DNA of 53,152 nt from an uncultured Spirochaetota bacterium (GTDB lineage Bacteria; Spirochaetota; Spirochaetia; Treponematales; Rectinemataceae). The notes beneath the pieces were generated by a model. The model had not been told where the DNA came from. It made no database searches and worked only from the letters and a program-made list of their open reading frames with translations. The DNA is taken from NCBI GenBank assembly GCA_903821875.1, contig CAIJMU010000162.1, positions 1 to 53,152 of the forward strand, given 5' to 3'. A program made the position numbers and the translations under genes. Shown here in pieces: positions 44,983 to 53,152 of this stretch; positions within the stretch are counted from its first letter, which is position 1; every line of letters starts with the position of its first letter.

Positions 44983-45772
44983 TCACCTTTTCGGTTTCCG
45001 GCGACGAAGCGCGGGTTCAGTGGCCCCTGCCGTCAAGGCACTCGTATACTCCTCATACAGAGCGAACAGATACTCCACACGCTCGAGCTCCGACTTGAAG
45101 GGCTCTTTCCGATAGCACTTGTCGACGGCGAGGTCGAGGGCCTTGTGGGCTTTCGTCAGCATTGGTGGCATCGACAGGGGATCGTAGAGGTCAGCGAGGG
45201 AGGAGTCGGGGAATTGCGCGCGGGCGTCGAGTACGGCCTGGGCGGCGGACTCGACGGCGACCACACGAGGATCGGTTGCTGATTATCATATTGTACTAAT
45301 GCTGCTTTTGTCAAGGGCTTTGGCCAAGGGAAGTTGTTGTAGACGAGACTACTTGAATAGCGATAGTCACTTTTCAATCGCCCGCAAACCTGGCGCATCC
45401 AGGACATGTGCATCGTGCTCTGTAAAACGCCATAGTGAAAAAGGGTTGCGTAGGGAACAAGTTTAACTAGATTGCTACAGATCACTTCTGGTGTCATGAA
45501 TCCTATCGGAATATATTCTCGTCGCTCCGAACTGACTTCAGGAACCACCAAGAAATTTCCTTTTGGCATGTTTTCCACATGGAACCGCGTCGGTGTCGCG
45601 GCGATTTTACGGGTCGGTTCGCTTTTGCTTGCCAAGCGCAATTGCCGGACTGCCTCCACCCGTTCCATGCATTTGGGCATTGAGCGCAATTTTTGCGGTG
45701 GACAATCACCAAGCCAAAGAACCCATCGATGATATCCATTGATGAATTCATCTGCTCCGTTTAGGGCGATTG
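44983..45772 (-). pseudogene. MmeI-like (type IIL) restriction-modification enzyme, C-terminal remnant
   Basis: Minus-strand sequence reads GADEFINGYHRWVLWLGDCPP, MERVEAVRQLRLASKSEPTRKIAATPT, FHVENMPKGNFLVVPEVSSERREYIPIGF, MHMSWMRQVCGRLKSDYRYSSSLVYNNFPWP: the target-recognition part of MmeI-family enzymes. Near 45265-45275 the frame shifts and continues as AAQAVLDARAQFPDSSLADLYDPLSMPPML to the stop at 44983. The nuclease, methyltransferase motifs and start are missing. About 260 of roughly 900 residues remain. Confidence 0.8.
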
Positions 45773-45803
45773 CACCGGGGCGATGGAGGGATGGTTTCCG
45801 CTC

Positions 45804-46505
45804 TCATGCCTCAAGCGAGAATTCGGCCGAGATCCTGTCAATCTCGTACTTGACTGCCTCGATGTTCCGCTCGAGTTCCGAATAATCCCTGGTGACATCG
45901 CTCTCGCCCCCTGGAACGATCGTGGTGCTCGACAGGATGCTCGAAATCCCGGAGAGAGAGATATTCTCGAGGAGGGTTCCGAGATCCGCTCTCTTCGACT
46001 CGATGTACTCCCGAACGCCAGCTCTGGCGGCACCGCGATTCGCCTCCTCGAGTGTAGAGGTAAACTGATACCTGAGTTTTTCGCAGGATCGCATGATCGA
46101 GTCCGTGTCACTTTCACTTCCGATGGCGATCGCCTGGGCAGCATTCCTGGCCGATAGCCGGATTCCATAATACTCGATGTCGATTTTATATCGGATAAGA
46201 CTCTCGAGGTAGGACTCCAAGCGTCCGAGGATTCCGGAGATCCGGGCCAGCATCTCGGCATCCCGGACATTCGCCATCAGGCTCCGGATCTCCCTGATCC
46301 TTTTTGCCTCGTCGTCGATCTTGCTAGAAAGCTCGCGATGCTTGTCGAAGGGGTACACAACCTTGTTCCAGCCAAACCGGACCTTGCGGAGCGAATTCCT
46401 CGATTCGGCGAATAGCCGATACTCGCGGTTAAAATAGCCGCCGCAGTACTCGCATACATCGGCTACCTCGGGGTTAATGACTCCGCATCGGTGACAATTC
46501 CTCAT
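45804..46505 (-). CDS. Zinc-ribbon protein with coiled coils
   Basis: 233 residues. The N-terminus MRNCHRCGVINPEVADVCEYCGGYF is a CxxC-CxxC zinc ribbon. The remainder is helical and charged, with likely coiled coils around 55-110 and 195-230 and no membrane segment. Base composition is lower in GC than the core genes. Function unknown. It stands 32 bases from the MmeI remnant and may be part of the same imported segment. Confidence 0.65.
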   Translation of the reverse strand: MRNCHRCGVINPEVADVCEYCGGYFNREYRLFAESRNSLRKVRFGWNKVVYPFDKHRELSSKIDDEAKRIREIRSLMANVRDAEMLARISGILGRLESYLESLIRYKIDIEYYGIRLSARNAAQAIAIGSESDTDSIMRSCEKLRYQFTSTLEEANRGAARAGVREYIESKRADLGTLLENISLSGISSILSSTTIVPGGESDVTRDYSELERNIEAVKYEIDRISAEFSLEA

Positions 46506-46535
46506 GGATGGCTCCTCGACTGGTAGCAGGGGATT

Positions 46536-47045
46536 CTATCCGCTGCCCTGCCCGGCAACAAGCGTGATACCAGAACGATGGAAATCAACGCGCCCTGATA
46601 CCCAGCTCAGCTTCTCGACATCCGCGAGGTCCTGGAGCCTGCCGCAGGCCTTTTTATTGGCAATTAGGTCTTCCTTTGAAATGATAATGACTTCCACGCC
46701 ATCGACGACGATGACCTTCCGTCTGGTGAGGCAGTCACGGATATCGATGCCATCCGCGTGATTGATACTATCGATCTGGATGGGGGATCGGCCCATGCGA
46801 TAGACGCTTCCATTTTCCTTGAATGGCTCCAGATCAAGGGAGGGCGCACCAAAATCAGACAAGGCACTTTTAAGTTTCTCCAGGTTTTCATCATCGGTCG
46901 CTACGAGAAAACCGATGTCCTTTGTCGCTCTCGGATGCCCATACAAACCGGTAGCCCAGCCACCCACCAACAGATAGCAGACCTCATTCTTGTTAAAAAA
47001 CCGAATAAACTCCTTGAAGTCTTCCGGTAGTTGCCTCTGGTCCAT
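46536..47045 (-). CDS. Nucleotidyltransferase-fold protein (DUF6036-like), catalytic site altered
   Basis: 169 residues. The pattern LLVGGWATGLYGHPRATKDIGFLV is the nucleotidyltransferase core; the usual D-x-D reads D-I-G, so one metal ligand is lost. Later motifs (DFGAPSLD, IQIDSINHADGID) fit the family. AGGGAG precedes ATG 47045. Its start overlaps the small gene upstream by 53 bases, indicating a pair. It may be an inactive or antitoxin-like member. Confidence 0.7.
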   Translation of the reverse strand: MDQRQLPEDFKEFIRFFNKNEVCYLLVGGWATGLYGHPRATKDIGFLVATDDENLEKLKSALSDFGAPSLDLEPFKENGSVYRMGRSPIQIDSINHADGIDIRDCLTRRKVIVVDGVEVIIISKEDLIANKKACGRLQDLADVEKLSWVSGRVDFHRSGITLVAGQGSG

Positions 47046-47181
47046 AGAAACACTCCCTGAGGTAGGTGATGGTCGCAAGCTTTTCGCCATAGCTCGCGGC
47101 GGCCCAATAGCGCGCGTCCTCCGCCTCAAGCTCCTCGGTGGTCGACAGAACAGCACATGCTCTATCCATCCTCGTTTCCAT
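46993..47181 (-). CDS. Small partner protein of the nucleotidyltransferase
   Basis: 62 residues: METRMDRACAVLSTTEELEAEDARYWAAASYGEKLATITYL and a tail REC...GPEATTGRLQGVYSVF. Small proteins of this pattern (a YW-x-S-x-x-E-KL-x-x-I-x-YLR core and RLQ-x-VY end) commonly sit just before DUF6036-type nucleotidyltransferase genes. Role unknown. The translation overlap implies coupling. Confidence 0.6.
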   Translation of the reverse strand: METRMDRACAVLSTTEELEAEDARYWAAASYGEKLATITYLRECFYGPEATTGRLQGVYSVF

Positions 47182-47544
47182 GCCGGCTCTACCTCTCACT
47201 CTCTTCCCGACGATGGGCTATGGCAAGTTGCGGAAGGACAGAAGCCTGAGCCGGTATCGTAGTGCCAGGAGCACCCAGTCTAGCCTTGCACGCTCTTTGC
47301 GCCAGGGATTGAAGCGGAGATCCTCGAGCCCGTCCCAGGTTGAACTCGCCCGGGCTCGGGACGAGACCGGGTCACGCAAGGGTCCTGCGGGCGAGAGATC
47401 GGAGCGGAAAGCCCGCCGGGAGACGTGGGAGGCGCCTTTCGGCGCGCCTCCCACGTCTCCCGGGGCGCTACACTCATAGCCTGCCGCCGAATTCCCCTTC
47501 CCCTTGTAATTTGCCCCCGCCCTTTGTACTTTTACCCGGATACC
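47182..47544. other. Gap before clpS with a long perfect hairpin
   Basis: CCGGGAGACGTGGGAGGCGC at 47416-47435 is perfectly inverted at 47444-47463 with an 8-base loop, a 20-bp stem. The preceding 200 bases (AAGGGTCCTGCGGGCGAGAG and so on) carry no recognisable gene. The stretch 47490-47540 is AT-richer and probably holds the clpS promoter (TTGTAATTTG, then TTGTACTTTTAC), but no convincing -35/-10 pair is clear. Confidence 0.7.
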
Positions 47545-47856
47545 ATGGCTGTAGAGAACGATAGCGACACCGGAGTACTTACCCGCTCGAGGGAGGAACT
47601 CAAGCCTCCCGAGGAATTTCGGGTGATTTTGCTCAACGACGACTATACGACCATGGAGTTTGTTGTCTCGGTGCTCATGACGGTGTTTCACAAGCCGGTA
47701 CCGGAGGCCACGCGTATCATGCTCGATGTCCATAAAAAGGGTCGCGGAATCGTGGGGGTCTACTCCTTCGACATCGCAACGACCAAGATCACCCAGGTGC
47801 ACACGCTGGCAAAGCAGAACGGCTTTCCGCTCAAGTGCACGATGGAGAAGGCGTAA
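47545..47856 (+). CDS. clpS: ATP-dependent Clp protease adaptor
   Basis: 103 residues, normal length. EFRVILLNDDYTTMEFVVSVLMTVFHKP contains the N-degron-binding pocket residues (the ND-D motif and the hydrophobic Met), and HxKGRGIVGVYSFDIATTKI is the ClpA-contact face. It delivers proteins with N-terminal Leu, Phe, Tyr or Trp to ClpA. It ends 3 bases before clpA. Confidence 0.93.
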   Translation: MAVENDSDTGVLTRSREELKPPEEFRVILLNDDYTTMEFVVSVLMTVFHKPVPEATRIMLDVHKKGRGIVGVYSFDIATTKITQVHTLAKQNGFPLKCTMEKA

Positions 47857-47859
47857 CGA

Positions 47860-50415
47860 ATGAAGGTAAGCCAGGAAGTCCAGGCCATATTCAACGCGGC
47901 GTACAACGAGGCGAAGCTCCGCAACCACGAGTACCTCACGCCAGAGCACATCCTCTATGCATCGCTTTCCTTCGAGGAAGTGCGGCAGATCCTCGCGGCC
48001 TGCGAGGCTGACGTCGAGGGGCTCAAGCGCGGGATGGAAGCCTATTTCGAGCAGAAAATCCCCCAGGTCAAGGCCATGGAACCGGTGCAGACTGCCGGAT
48101 TCCAGAGCGTGATCGAGCGGGCTGTCCTCCAGTCCCAGGCCTCGGGCAAGGAAGAGGTTGAGGTCGCCGACATTTTGGTTTCCTTGTTTGATGAGGAAAG
48201 GAATTATTCGGCTTACTACCTGCGCAAGGCAGGGGTCAAACGGCTCCAGCTCCTTGAGGTCATCTCCCACGGCTCGGAGGGCGAAGCCGATGCCTTCGAG
48301 GACGAGGAAGAGGATGGCGAGGAGGACGAGGAAGCCACGCCCGAGCGCGAGGAGCGCAAGCCGCGACAGGGCGGCCGGGTCTCCTCCCTCGAGCGCTTTG
48401 CCACGGACCTCACCAAGCTCGCCAAGGAAGGAAAGCTCGAGCCGGTCATCGGACGCGAGTCGGAGATCGAGCGCACGGTGCAGGTTCTCTGCCGGCGCCT
48501 CAAGAACAACCCCATCCACGTCGGCGACGCTGGTGTAGGCAAGACGGCCATCACCGAGGGCCTGGCCCAGCGCATCGTCTCCGGGATAGTTCCACCCCGC
48601 CTTGCGGGCTACACGATCTACGGACTGGACATGGGTGCCCTCCTCGCCGGCACCAAGTTCCGCGGCGATTTCGAGGAACGCATCAAGCGCGTAGTCGACG
48701 AGCTCCTGAAAAAGGACAAGGCCATCCTCTTCATCGACGAGATCCACACGATCATCGGTGCCGGTGCCGTTTCGGGCGGCTCGATGGACGCCTCCAACCT
48801 CCTGAAGCCTGCCCTCACCTCTGGCAAGCTCCGCTGCATCGGCTCAACCACCTTCGACGAGTACAACAAGTACTTCGAGAAGGACCGCGCCCTCTCCCGC
48901 CGCTTCCAGAAGATCGATATCGTCGAGCCCTCCCAGGCTGATGCCCTCGAGATCCTGAAGGGTCTCCGGAGCCGCTACGAGGACTACCACAAGGTCCGCT
49001 ACAACGATGAGGCCCTTGACCTCGCGGTGAGCCTCTCCGCCCAGTACATTACCGAACGAAGACTCCCCGACAAGGCCATAGACGTCATCGACGAGGCCGG
49101 TGCCTGGGCTCGAATCAATGCCTTCAAGAATGGGGAGTCAGCGCTTGCGATGACTTCTGCGGCTAATGCTGCTGCGTCAGCGCTTGCGATGACTTCTGCG
49201 GCTAATGCTGCTGCGTCAGCGCTTGCTTCGACTACCGCAGCGGCAGAAGCTGTGATTGCCGACGCGGCGACTGCAAAGGCAGCGCCAGCCGAACCACCTT
49301 CTAAATCCGCCGAGGATAAGGTTCCGCAGGAAGGCCCGAAGCTCGTCCCCGACGAAGCGTCGGCAGCTGCAGCTTCGCCCAAGGCCAAGGAAGGCAGCGA
49401 GGCTCCTCCTAAACTCGTGGAAGCAGTCCTCGACATCGGGCGCAAGGAAATCGAGATTGTCGTGGCCAAGATCGCCAGGATTCCCGAACGCTCCGTTTCC
49501 ACAAGCGAAAAGGAAAAACTTGGCAGCCTCGGAGACGATCTGAAGCTCGAGGTCTTCGGGCAGGATGCGGCGGTCGATGCGGTGGTCAAGGCGGTCAAGC
49601 GCTCCCGCGCCGGCTTCAGGACGGCGGACAAACCGGTGGCCAACTTCCTCTTCGTCGGACCCACCGGAGTCGGCAAGACCGAGCTGGCGCGTCAGCTCGC
49701 CAAAGCCCTCGGCGTATCCCTCCACCGCTTTGACATGTCGGAATACCAGGAAAAGCATACCGTGAGCCGCCTCATCGGATCGCCGCCTGGGTATGTGGGC
49801 TATGACGAAGGCGGTCTCCTCACCGATGCAATCCGGAAGACGCCCCACGCCGTGGTTCTTCTGGACGAGATCGAGAAGGCCCACCCCGATGTGTACAACA
49901 TCCTCCTGTCGATCATGGATTACGCTACCCTGACCGACAACCAGGGACGCAAGGCTGACTTCCGCAATGTCGTCCTGATCATGACCTCCAACGCAGGCGC
50001 CCGCGACATCGGCAAGAGCCTCATCGGCTTTGGCGAGCGCACCCTCACTGACACAGCCCTCAACGAGGCCGTAGAGCGCGCCTTTACGCCGGAGTTCCGC
50101 AACCGCCTCGACGCGGTGGTGCGCTTCGAGAACCTGCCAGCTGCCGTGATCGAAAAGATCGTCGTCAAGGCGATTGACGAGTTCAAGGTGATGCTGGCCG
50201 ACAAGAAGGTCAGCCTCGAGACGACGCCGGGGCTCGTTACCTGGTTGGCGGAAAAGGGCTATTCCAGGGAATTTGGTGCCCGCAACGTCGGACGGCTCGT
50301 CGAGGACAAGATCAAGACCTGGTTTGTCGACGAGGTCCTCTTTGGCCGCCTTGCCGCTGGCGGAAAGGCCATCGCCGACGTCAAGGACGGCGAGGTCGTC
50401 ATCGACATCATCTGA
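47860..50415 (+). CDS. clpA: ClpA unfoldase with an unusual inter-domain insert
   Basis: 851 residues. N-domain 1-140; acidic linker ([17 protein letters not shown]) 145-170; first AAA+ with [10 protein letters not shown] and [10 protein letters not shown]; second AAA+ with [10 protein letters not shown] and [16 protein letters not shown]. Between the two rings, where family members continue directly to [10 protein letters not shown], there is an extra Ala-rich segment at about 424-515 that starts with 13-residue repeats. ClpA normally has about 750 residues, so the excess is explained by this insert and the acidic linker. It unfolds substrates for ClpP, which is not in the window. Confidence 0.93.
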   Translation: MKVSQEVQAIFNAAYNEAKLRNHEYLTPEHILYASLSFEEVRQILAACEADVEGLKRGMEAYFEQKIPQVKAMEPVQTAGFQSVIERAVLQSQASGKEEVEVADILVSLFDEERNYSAYYLRKAGVKRLQLLEVISHGSEGEADAFEDEEEDGEEDEEATPEREERKPRQGGRVSSLERFATDLTKLAKEGKLEPVIGRESEIERTVQVLCRRLKNNPIHVGDAGVGKTAITEGLAQRIVSGIVPPRLAGYTIYGLDMGALLAGTKFRGDFEERIKRVVDELLKKDKAILFIDEIHTIIGAGAVSGGSMDASNLLKPALTSGKLRCIGSTTFDEYNKYFEKDRALSRRFQKIDIVEPSQADALEILKGLRSRYEDYHKVRYNDEALDLAVSLSAQYITERRLPDKAIDVIDEAGAWARINAFKNGESALAMTSAANAAASALAMTSAANAAASALASTTAAAEAVIADAATAKAAPAEPPSKSAEDKVPQEGPKLVPDEASAAAASPKAKEGSEAPPKLVEAVLDIGRKEIEIVVAKIARIPERSVSTSEKEKLGSLGDDLKLEVFGQDAAVDAVVKAVKRSRAGFRTADKPVANFLFVGPTGVGKTELARQLAKALGVSLHRFDMSEYQEKHTVSRLIGSPPGYVGYDEGGLLTDAIRKTPHAVVLLDEIEKAHPDVYNILLSIMDYATLTDNQGRKADFRNVVLIMTSNAGARDIGKSLIGFGERTLTDTALNEAVERAFTPEFRNRLDAVVRFENLPAAVIEKIVVKAIDEFKVMLADKKVSLETTPGLVTWLAEKGYSREFGARNVGRLVEDKIKTWFVDEVLFGRLAAGGKAIADVKDGEVVIDII
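49138..49226 (+). repeat. clpA: 39-bp in-frame tandem repeat in clpA
   Basis: TCAGCGCTTGCGATGACTTC plus 19 more bases occurs at 49138-49176 and 49177-49215, followed by an 11-base partial copy. Each unit encodes [13 protein letters not shown]. It begins the Ala-rich insert between the two AAA+ domains. Confidence 0.9.
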
Positions 50416-50423
50416 ACGCCGCG

Positions 50424-51224
50424 ATGAGAAGTAGAGGCGGTCGGAGGGCAGATCCGGGCTTCCCCTGCCTCGGTCCCGAACAGTGGTTCTCCTTCCCCGA
50501 TCCTCGCAGTGCCGACTCCCAAGGCCTCCTGTGCACAGGAGGAAATCTTTCTCCGGGGATGCTCGTCTCGGCCTACCAGCAGGGTATCTTTCCCTGGTTC
50601 AGCGAAGGAGAACCCCTGCTCTGGTGGTCGCCGGATCCTAGATTTGGCCTTTTTCCGGACAAGCTCCATGTATCCTCGACCATGAGGAAGGTGCTCCGGA
50701 AGCGCCCTTGGGAGTGGTCGCTCGACAGGGATTTCGCATCGGTCATCGCCCACTGCTCGAAGGTCCCACGAAAGCGGCAGCGCGGGACCTGGATTACCCA
50801 CGACATGGTGGAGGCCTACCGCGAGCTTCACCTCCTTGGGTACGCCCATTCAGTGGAGGTCCGGCTCGATGGCACGCTCGCAGGCGGTTTTTATGGGGTC
50901 TCCATCGGCAACATGTTCTTCGGGGAATCGATGTTCAGCCTCGAGGATGATGCCTCCAAGGCGGCCTTCATCCCCTTTGTCTGGTTCCTTGCCGCTTCAG
51001 GCTTCACCCTCGTCGATTCGCAGGTATATACTGAACACCTTGCCGGACTCGGTGCTGAGGAGATGAGTCGAGATTCCTATCTTGCCATCCTGGCCTCTGC
51101 CATCGGATCTCCGACGCGCAGGGGAAACTGGGGAAGCTTGTTCCCGGATTTCCCCCAGGGTGTGGAGTTCGATCGGGTTCTGGGACAAGGATCTCCCCAC
51201 ACGAAAGCGCGACCATCCGCATGA
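50424..51224 (+). CDS. aat: Leucyl/phenylalanyl-tRNA-protein transferase
   Basis: 266 residues. GNLSPGMLVSAYQQGIFPWFSEGEPLLWWSPDPR and GGFYGVSIGNMFFGESMFS are signature stretches. It adds Leu or Phe to N-terminal Lys/Arg, creating the N-degron that ClpS recognises. Its start lies 8 bases after clpA, and its stop overlaps the radical SAM start. The C-terminal 20 residues are family-variable. Confidence 0.94.
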   Translation: MRSRGGRRADPGFPCLGPEQWFSFPDPRSADSQGLLCTGGNLSPGMLVSAYQQGIFPWFSEGEPLLWWSPDPRFGLFPDKLHVSSTMRKVLRKRPWEWSLDRDFASVIAHCSKVPRKRQRGTWITHDMVEAYRELHLLGYAHSVEVRLDGTLAGGFYGVSIGNMFFGESMFSLEDDASKAAFIPFVWFLAASGFTLVDSQVYTEHLAGLGAEEMSRDSYLAILASAIGSPTRRGNWGSLFPDFPQGVEFDRVLGQGSPHTKARPSA

Positions 51225-53038
51225 AAGTCCTATTTGTTCAATTGCCCGTCCAAGAGCCAACCTGGGACGGAATCCGGGCCAATGTCCCCCTCGCGGCCGG
51301 CTACCTCGCCGCGTGGGCGGAAAAGCTGGGCCTCCTTTCCCGCGAGGAATGGAAGATACTCCCCCACGAAATCGTGGACTTCGCCTCGGACCGCGGCCTC
51401 GTCGAGGCCATAGCGGCTGAAGCTCCCGATCTCCTTGCCTTTTCGCTCTACATGTGGAATCTCGAGCGTTCGCTCCATGTAGCCAACGAACTCGTGCGCG
51501 CCCTCCCCCACGCCCGCCTTATCGCCGGCGGTCCGGAAATCGTTCCCGGCATGCCCGTCTTCGAGCGCTCTCCCTTCCATGCCCTCGTCGTCGGCGAGGG
51601 GGAACTTCCCTTCGCGAAAATCCTAGGAGACCTCAAGCGCGGCAAGCCGCTTGAAAAGCTCTACAAGGCAGATTCCGATCTCGAGCTTTCCGGGCTTCCG
51701 AATCCCTGGCTCGTGGGTACCCTCGCCCTCGAACCTGAATCGACTGTGCACATCGAGACGATGCGCGGTTGTCCAGCCAATTGTGGATACTGCTACTATG
51801 GCAAGAATTCGAAAATCGTCCGCATGATGCCCAGGCAGGATATCTACGAGGTCGTTGAAAAGGCCGGCAAGGCTGGCGTCCGCGAACTTTACCTGATGGA
51901 TCCCTCCTTCCAGGCTACGGAGGATCTTCCCGAGCGCCTCATCAACCTTGCCAAGGCCAATTCCGGGGGGCTTTCGATACACGCCGAGCTCAGGCTCGAA
52001 TCGGTCAACGAGGAGATCGGGCGTCTCTATTCCGCTGCAGGCCTTGTATCGGCCGAGGTCGGACTCCAGTCGACCAATGCCAAGGCCCTCGAAGCCGTCG
52101 GCAGGGCCTGGAACCGCAAGGCCTTCGAGACCGGCGCCGAGATCCTCGAAAAGAACCGCATAACTGTGAAGACCGGCCTCATCCTGGGCCTGCCCTTCGA
52201 TGGCTACGAGGAGGTGATCGCCACCTTCGATTTCCTGGGCATGCACGGCCTCGGACAGGAAGCCGAACTCTACCCCCTCGCCCTCCTTCCCGGCACCAGT
52301 CTCCGGGAGCGCGCCGACGAATTCGGTATGTCGCGCATGGACAAGCCGCCCTATTACATCACGAGCACCGACTGGATCTCGCGGGACGACATCTCCGACG
52401 CGATAGCTGCCTTCGAGGACGGCTTCGACATGGAGTGGGCTGCTCCGCCGGCCCCGCATTTCCGCGAGACGGTGAACGGCTACCGTGCCTTCGTGGACGC
52501 CCGTCGCGAGGACAACCTCGACTGGGTCAGGCTCAACCCAGGCAAGCTCGCCAACTCCCTCACCTTCCTCATCGACGCCGACGATCCCGAGGGCGTGGCC
52601 CGCGTCGCACGCATGGCCCGCGACCTCCGCCGCGAGAATCCCTTCACCCTCTTCCAGCTCGTATTGCGCTCCGACTCGCGGGTGCCGGGCGAGAAACTCG
52701 TGCGCCGCGTCGCCGATGCCTTTGCCTGGCGCGACCACTATTATGAATTGTCTCGATTCTTTTCCCTGGACCCCCAGCCCCTCTACCAGACCCGCATCTT
52801 CTTCGCGACGAGGAACCCCAGCCTCGCCTACCGTGCCATGGAAGAGGCCCAGGACCTCGAGACCTGCCTCATCATCGGCGGCAAGGGCGGCTTCAACGCC
52901 GACCGCCTCGCCGAACAACTCCCCTTCGTAATCTTCGACCGCGACACCCTCCCCTTCGACCGCCTCTACGAACTCATGATGATCTACACGGATTTCAGGC
53001 ATATGCTGGTTGAAGCGGATGAGGAACTTTGGACGTAG
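51221..53038 (+). CDS. B12-binding-domain radical SAM protein
   Basis: 605 residues. The first 160 residues form a cobalamin-binding-like Rossmann domain (VPLAAGYLAAWAE, LLAFSLYMWNLE, RLIAGGPEI). The radical SAM motif CPANCGYC (C184, C188, C191) starts a barrel with AELRLESVNEEI and GLILGLPFDGYEE. A roughly 200-residue C-terminal region of unknown fold follows. The DxHxxG cobalamin motif is not evident. Reaction unknown; translational coupling to aat (ATGA) suggests, but does not prove, a link to the N-degron genes. Confidence 0.85.
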   Translation: MKVLFVQLPVQEPTWDGIRANVPLAAGYLAAWAEKLGLLSREEWKILPHEIVDFASDRGLVEAIAAEAPDLLAFSLYMWNLERSLHVANELVRALPHARLIAGGPEIVPGMPVFERSPFHALVVGEGELPFAKILGDLKRGKPLEKLYKADSDLELSGLPNPWLVGTLALEPESTVHIETMRGCPANCGYCYYGKNSKIVRMMPRQDIYEVVEKAGKAGVRELYLMDPSFQATEDLPERLINLAKANSGGLSIHAELRLESVNEEIGRLYSAAGLVSAEVGLQSTNAKALEAVGRAWNRKAFETGAEILEKNRITVKTGLILGLPFDGYEEVIATFDFLGMHGLGQEAELYPLALLPGTSLRERADEFGMSRMDKPPYYITSTDWISRDDISDAIAAFEDGFDMEWAAPPAPHFRETVNGYRAFVDARREDNLDWVRLNPGKLANSLTFLIDADDPEGVARVARMARDLRRENPFTLFQLVLRSDSRVPGEKLVRRVADAFAWRDHYYELSRFFSLDPQPLYQTRIFFATRNPSLAYRAMEEAQDLETCLIIGGKGGFNADRLAEQLPFVIFDRDTLPFDRLYELMMIYTDFRHMLVEADEELWT

Positions 53039-53050
53039 TCCAAAGTTCCT
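53022..53050 (+). terminator. Perfect 13-bp hairpin over the stop codon
   Basis: AGGAACTTTGGAC and GTCCAAAGTTCCT pair perfectly around GTA, and the radical SAM stop TAG falls in the loop and arm. There is no T-run after it. It could end the clpS-clpA-aat operon or stabilise its RNA. Confidence 0.55.
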
Positions 53051-53152
53051 GCGTCGCGCAGCGACGCGGCGCGCGAAGCGCGCCCATCCAGCTCTAGCGA
53101 GCGCAGCGAGCGTTCTGCGCCGGAGGAGCTTTGGACCTGAAAGGTCCACAAC
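53051..53152. other. Repeat-rich right edge
   Basis: Short stems are packed together: CGTCGCGCAGCGACG, GGCGCGC-GAA-GCGCGCC, and GGACCT-GAA-AGGTCC near the end. TCTAGCGAGCGCAGCGAGCG at about 53092 belongs to the same sequence type as the repeats in the groEL remnants. No gene. Confidence 0.6.

Noticed and set aside
47218-48747. Open minus-strand frame of 509 codons opposite clpS-clpA
   Set aside because: Antisense shadow of clpA codons; His/Leu-rich with no family pattern.
51623-53149. Open minus-strand frame of 508 codons opposite the radical SAM gene
   Set aside because: Antisense shadow; the plus strand has clear catalytic motifs.

Overview
The window is high-GC DNA from a Gram-negative, outer-membrane-bearing bacterium: it encodes a TolC-type outer-membrane channel and several Sec signal peptides. 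Gene content, the FliG-like and MotA-like proteins and the peculiar AGCGAAGCG-type dispersed repeats make me lean to a high-GC spirochaete. That is an inference; no rRNA or other decisive marker is present. I see no rRNA, tRNA, CRISPR array or intact phage.

Region 1 (1-9.3 kb) is an accessory, decaying region. A 22-bp tandem array at the left edge leads into a C-terminal groEL remnant cut up by short GC-rich repeats. A second remnant, carrying the Gly-Met tail and a hairpin terminator, lies at 5.8-6.1 kb. Between them are a large secreted caspase-lectin-LamG protein and a class III cyclase whose 5' end abuts a CheB-like fragment. From 6.3 to 9.3 kb there is a mosaic of toxin-antitoxin and other gene fragments (two HicB pieces, BrnT, DUF2442, an AAA ATPase start, a nucleotidyltransferase, an AHSA1 fragment) plus a DUF1761 membrane protein and a Phd/PIN pair.

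Region 2 (9.4-15.5 kb) is a sulfur-amino-acid locus: a MotA-like protein, an Rrf2/CymR-like regulator, a Cys/Met-metabolism PLP enzyme and cysK. VapBC modules and pseudogenes sit in the middle. AT-rich, look-alike sites lie upstream of the regulator and over the cysK promoter.

Region 3 (15.6-29.9 kb) holds a MacAB-TolC-like efflux operon, a convergent homocysteine methyltransferase, a protein with a weak FliG-like C-terminus, a hexapeptide-repeat protein, a HAD hydrolase and an Fbp-type ABC importer. The importer's binding-protein gene carries a frameshift.

Region 4 (29.9-43.9 kb) is core metabolism: gltB-gltD on the minus strand, diverging from trpE-trpGD-trpC-trpF-trpB-trpA, and then a convergent D-2-hydroxyacid dehydrogenase.

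Region 5 (44.0-47.2 kb) is a second defence/toxin scrapyard: a CopG antitoxin with an in-frame stop, a DUF4258/YgiT pair, a decayed MmeI-like enzyme, a zinc-ribbon coiled-coil protein and a nucleotidyltransferase pair. Region 6 (47.5-53.0 kb) is a tight clpS-clpA-aat-radical SAM operon that puts the substrate-tagging, adaptor and unfoldase parts of the bacterial Leu/N-degron pathway in one transcription unit.
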